Program-made: the position numbers and the translations under genes
In this document: positions 14,063 to 15,644 of the stretch, in pieces
Position numbering within the stretch: the stretch's first letter is position 1
Layout: each line of letters opens with the position of its first letter
NCBI GenBank assembly: GCA_040380145.1
Contig: JBEIJQ010000071.1
Coordinates: forward strand, 1 to 15,644
Origin: JBEIJQ01 sp040380145
GTDB lineage: Bacteria > Bacteroidota > Bacteroidia > Chitinophagales > Saprospiraceae
Direction of reading: 5' to 3'
DNA length: 15,644 bases
The notes under the pieces: generated by a model
Told to the model about the DNA's origin: nothing
Seen by the model: the letters and a program-made list of their open reading frames with translations, nothing else
Database searches by the model: none

Positions 14063-15307
14063 ATGCCGTACTTTTTTACCTCTGAATCGGTTTCCGAAGG
14101 GCATCCCGACAAAGTGGCCGACCAGATCTCCGATTCTATTTTGGACGCTTACCTGGCCCAGGATCCCAACGCCAAAGTGGCCTGCGAGACATTGGTGACC
14201 ACCGGACTGGTCGTGTTGGCCGGCGAAGTGCGTTCCCATGCCAATTTCGACCACCAGAGCGTCGTTCGGGAAGCCATCAAGCACATCGGTTACGACAAAG
14301 CCGAATACCGTTTCGACAGCGAATCTTGTGGCATCGTGTCGGCGCTGCACGGCCAATCGCCCGACATCGCGATGGGCGTCGATGTCAACAAGAGCGACGA
14401 AGAACAGGGTGCCGGTGACCAGGGCATGATGTTCGGGTACGCCACCAACGAAACGGACACCTACATGCCCCTGCCGTTGGCCATCGCCCACCACTTGGTG
14501 CAGGAGCTGGCGGCCATCCGCCGCGAAGGCAAGGTGATGACCTACCTCCGCCCCGACGCGAAATCCCAGGTGACCATCCAATACAGCGACGACCACCGCC
14601 CCTTGGCGATCGAAGCGATCGTGGTTTCCACGCAGCATGACGAGTTCAGCAGCCGCGAGGAAATGTGGGCCCGCATCCAAAAAGATGTGCGCGAGATTCT
14701 CATCCCCCGCGTGAAATCGCTGCTGCCCCAACGCGTGCAGTCGCTTTTCACCGACCACATCAAATACCACATCAACCCGACCGGCAACTTCGTGATCGGC
14801 GGCCCCCACGGCGACTCCGGCCTCACCGGCCGCAAGATCATCGTGGATACCTACGGCGGCAAGGGCGCACACGGCGGCGGCGCTTTTTCCGGCAAAGACT
14901 CTTCCAAGGTGGACCGCTCGGCCGCTTATGCCACCCGCCACATCGCCAAGAACCTGGTGGCCGCGGGCATCTGCGACCAGTGCCTCGTGCAAGTGGCCTA
15001 CGCGATCGGCGTGGCCGAACCGGTGGGCCTTTTCGTGGACACCTACGGAACCGCCAAAGTGCCCATGAGCGACGGGGAAATCGCCCAGAAAGTCGGACAG
15101 TTGTTCGACATGCGCCCCGCCAAGATCGTCCAGCGCCTTGGGCTGAAAAACCCCATTTTCTTCGAGACCGCCGCTTACGGCCACATGGGCCGCAACCCCG
15201 GCACCAAGGAGGTTGTCGTCAACGGTTCGTCCCGTACCGTCGAAACCTTCACTTGGGAAAAACTGGACATGGTGGACGCGATCCGCAAAGCCTTCGGCCA
15301 TTCCTGA
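14063..15307 (+). CDS. metK: S-adenosylmethionine synthetase (methionine adenosyltransferase)
   Basis: Protein of 414 residues, within the normal range. It makes S-adenosylmethionine from methionine and ATP, releasing phosphate and pyrophosphate, in the cytoplasm. Three repeated domains are apparent. Signature sequences are FTSESVSEGHPDKVADQISDS (5-25) with the ATP-contacting His, GEVRSHANFD, GAGDQGMMFGYA (116-127, the methionine-binding hexapeptide region), GGPHGDSGLTGRKIIVDTYGG (248-268), and GGGAFSGKDSSKVDRSAAY (272-290) carrying the P-loop-like lysines. ATG 14063 gives the family start MPYFFTSESVSEGHPDK. The codon usage and sequence are typical and intact. It is monocistronic, from a TAnnTTTG promoter to a strong terminator. 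Confidence 0.98.
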   Translation: MPYFFTSESVSEGHPDKVADQISDSILDAYLAQDPNAKVACETLVTTGLVVLAGEVRSHANFDHQSVVREAIKHIGYDKAEYRFDSESCGIVSALHGQSPDIAMGVDVNKSDEEQGAGDQGMMFGYATNETDTYMPLPLAIAHHLVQELAAIRREGKVMTYLRPDAKSQVTIQYSDDHRPLAIEAIVVSTQHDEFSSREEMWARIQKDVREILIPRVKSLLPQRVQSLFTDHIKYHINPTGNFVIGGPHGDSGLTGRKIIVDTYGGKGAHGGGAFSGKDSSKVDRSAAYATRHIAKNLVAAGICDQCLVQVAYAIGVAEPVGLFVDTYGTAKVPMSDGEIAQKVGQLFDMRPAKIVQRLGLKNPIFFETAAYGHMGRNPGTKEVVVNGSSRTVETFTWEKLDMVDAIRKAFGHS

Positions 15308-15324
15308 TCTGCCCGCATTTTTGC

Positions 15325-15369
15325 GGACGCCCCCGTCGAGCTAGCCTCGAACGGGGGCGTCCGTTTTTT
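15325..15369 (+). terminator. Intrinsic terminator of metK
   Basis: A strong hairpin has arms at 15325-15340 and 15346-15362. GGACGCCCCCGT pairs with ACGGGGGCGTCC, then CGAG pairs with CTCG past a one-base bulge, with loop CTAGC. It is followed by a run of six Ts from 15364. It begins 17 bases after the metK stop codon. A smaller hairpin CCGCA/TGCGG (15313-15325) precedes it. Confidence 0.9.
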
Positions 15370-15398
15370 GTGCGGCAAGCCCGGCCGAGGATTCCAAG

Positions 15399-15431
15399 AA
15401 TTGTCATTGAAATTATCCCAAAATTGTCATT
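15399..15431. repeat. Direct repeat AATTGTCATT within the right-end repeat
   Basis: AATTGTCATT occurs at 15399-15408 and again at 15422-15431, a period of 23 bases. Only the second copy belongs to the part mirrored at the left end of the window, where it appears once as AATGACAATT. The flanking bases differ between the two units. Confidence 0.6.
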
Positions 15432-15527
15432 AGACTCCTTTTGATCTGCTCAATTTTGGCCTTTTTTAGACTTTTTCATCGGTAGCGTTTGGGCTGTTCG
15501 CGAGGTGATTTGTTCCTTGATGGACTT
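15411..15527. repeat. Inverted repeat, right copy
   Basis: Reverse complement of 1-117. Positions 15464-15527 are identical to the left copy over 64 bases. Positions 15411-15463 differ at about nine sites with no gaps. The divergence concentrates on the inner side, facing the genes. Its outer end runs directly into a pyrimidine/purine hairpin at 15526-15564. Confidence 0.9.
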
Positions 15528-15564
15528 TCTTTTTCTTTTTCTTCTTCCCAAAAAGAAAAAGAAA
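15526..15564. repeat. Perfect 15-bp hairpin flanking the right inverted repeat
   Basis: TTTCTTTTTCTTTTT (15526-15540) is exactly complementary to AAAAAGAAAAAGAAA (15550-15564), with a nine-base loop CTTCTTCCC. The arms are strictly pyrimidine and purine. It overlaps the outer edge of the inverted repeat by two bases. It could be part of a dispersed repeat or a terminator for either direction; it has no G/C-rich stem. Confidence 0.75.
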
Positions 15565-15644
15565 CCAAAGTAAATCCCGATCAAATCCGGCGCCAGCGCG
15601 AGTCTTTTGTTCGCGGGCGCGAAAAAAAACTCGATTTGCGGGGC
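15565..15644. other. Repeat-flanking non-coding sequence at window end
   Basis: No gene is recognisable. A second, imperfect hairpin is present: GAGTCTTTTGTTCGC (15600-15614) pairs with GCGAAAAAAAACTC (15619-15632) around GGGC, with mismatches and one bulge. A central TTCGCG-GG-CGCGAA core is symmetric. Two hairpins in tandem next to an inverted repeat suggest that the repeat unit continues beyond the window. Confidence 0.4.

Noticed and set aside
14057..15301. 414-residue open frame on the - strand opposite metK
   Set aside because: It mirrors metK almost exactly. The length follows from the codon bias of metK, and the protein has no known motif.
1..15644. The window as one transposon bounded by inverted repeats
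   Set aside because: No transposase or recombinase is present, and the cargo is core genes such as metK, hscB and a tRNA. A dispersed repeat is more likely.

Overview
The window looks like a chromosomal segment from a fairly GC-rich member of the Bacteroidota. The evidence is a PorP/SprF-family outer-membrane protein (a lineage marker linked to type IX secretion), several upstream boxes matching the Bacteroidota -7 consensus TAnnTTTG, A-rich rather than Shine-Dalgarno leaders, and a tRNA gene with no encoded CCA. The Saprospiria/Lewinella-type group would fit the GC content, but that placement is a guess. Most genes are housekeeping or ordinary accessory genes. I see no transposase, integrase, phage, CRISPR or toxin-antitoxin genes.

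Layout. Positions 1-492 hold one copy of an inverted repeat and an AT-rich spacer. Then on the + strand: a UvrD/PcrA-type helicase (493-2769), an extremely AT-rich spacer with a perfect palindrome, a small zinc-ribbon protein (2932-3228), an HscB-like J-protein starting 2 bp after it (3231-3764), and tRNA-Leu(CAA) (3790-3872) with its own promoter inside the hscB 3' end and an intrinsic terminator. On the - strand is a PorP/SprF gene (3920-4833) broken by an apparent one-base frameshift. Next on the + strand come an exported DUF6794-like protein, methylmalonyl-CoA epimerase, a TauE/SafE permease, an unrecognised four-helix membrane protein, an aldose-1-epimerase-like protein, an exported S8 protease and a CtlX-like amidinohydrolase (4980-11715). 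Many of these are tightly spaced and probably co-transcribed in two or three units. Convergent to them on the - strand are a PhoD-like phosphatase and an overlapping Rossmann/DUF2520 protein (13843 down to 11712). metK (14063-15307) follows on the + strand with a strong terminator.

Functional links are loose. The helicase, HscB, tRNA and MetK are core cell functions. PorP/SprF, the signal-peptide proteins and the S8 protease belong to the cell envelope or secretion. Methylmalonyl-CoA epimerase points to a propionate/methylmalonyl-CoA route.

The most notable structural feature is a ~117-bp inverted repeat at the two ends of the window (1-117 and 15411-15527), identical over 64 bp. The right copy runs directly into a 15-bp perfect hairpin and further repeat-like sequence. 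This is probably a dispersed genomic repeat, possibly at contig ends, rather than the termini of one mobile element, because nothing between the copies looks mobile. I did not find a convincing new multi-gene system. The best candidates for new biology are the dispersed repeat, the uncharacterised membrane protein and the DUF6794-like secreted protein.
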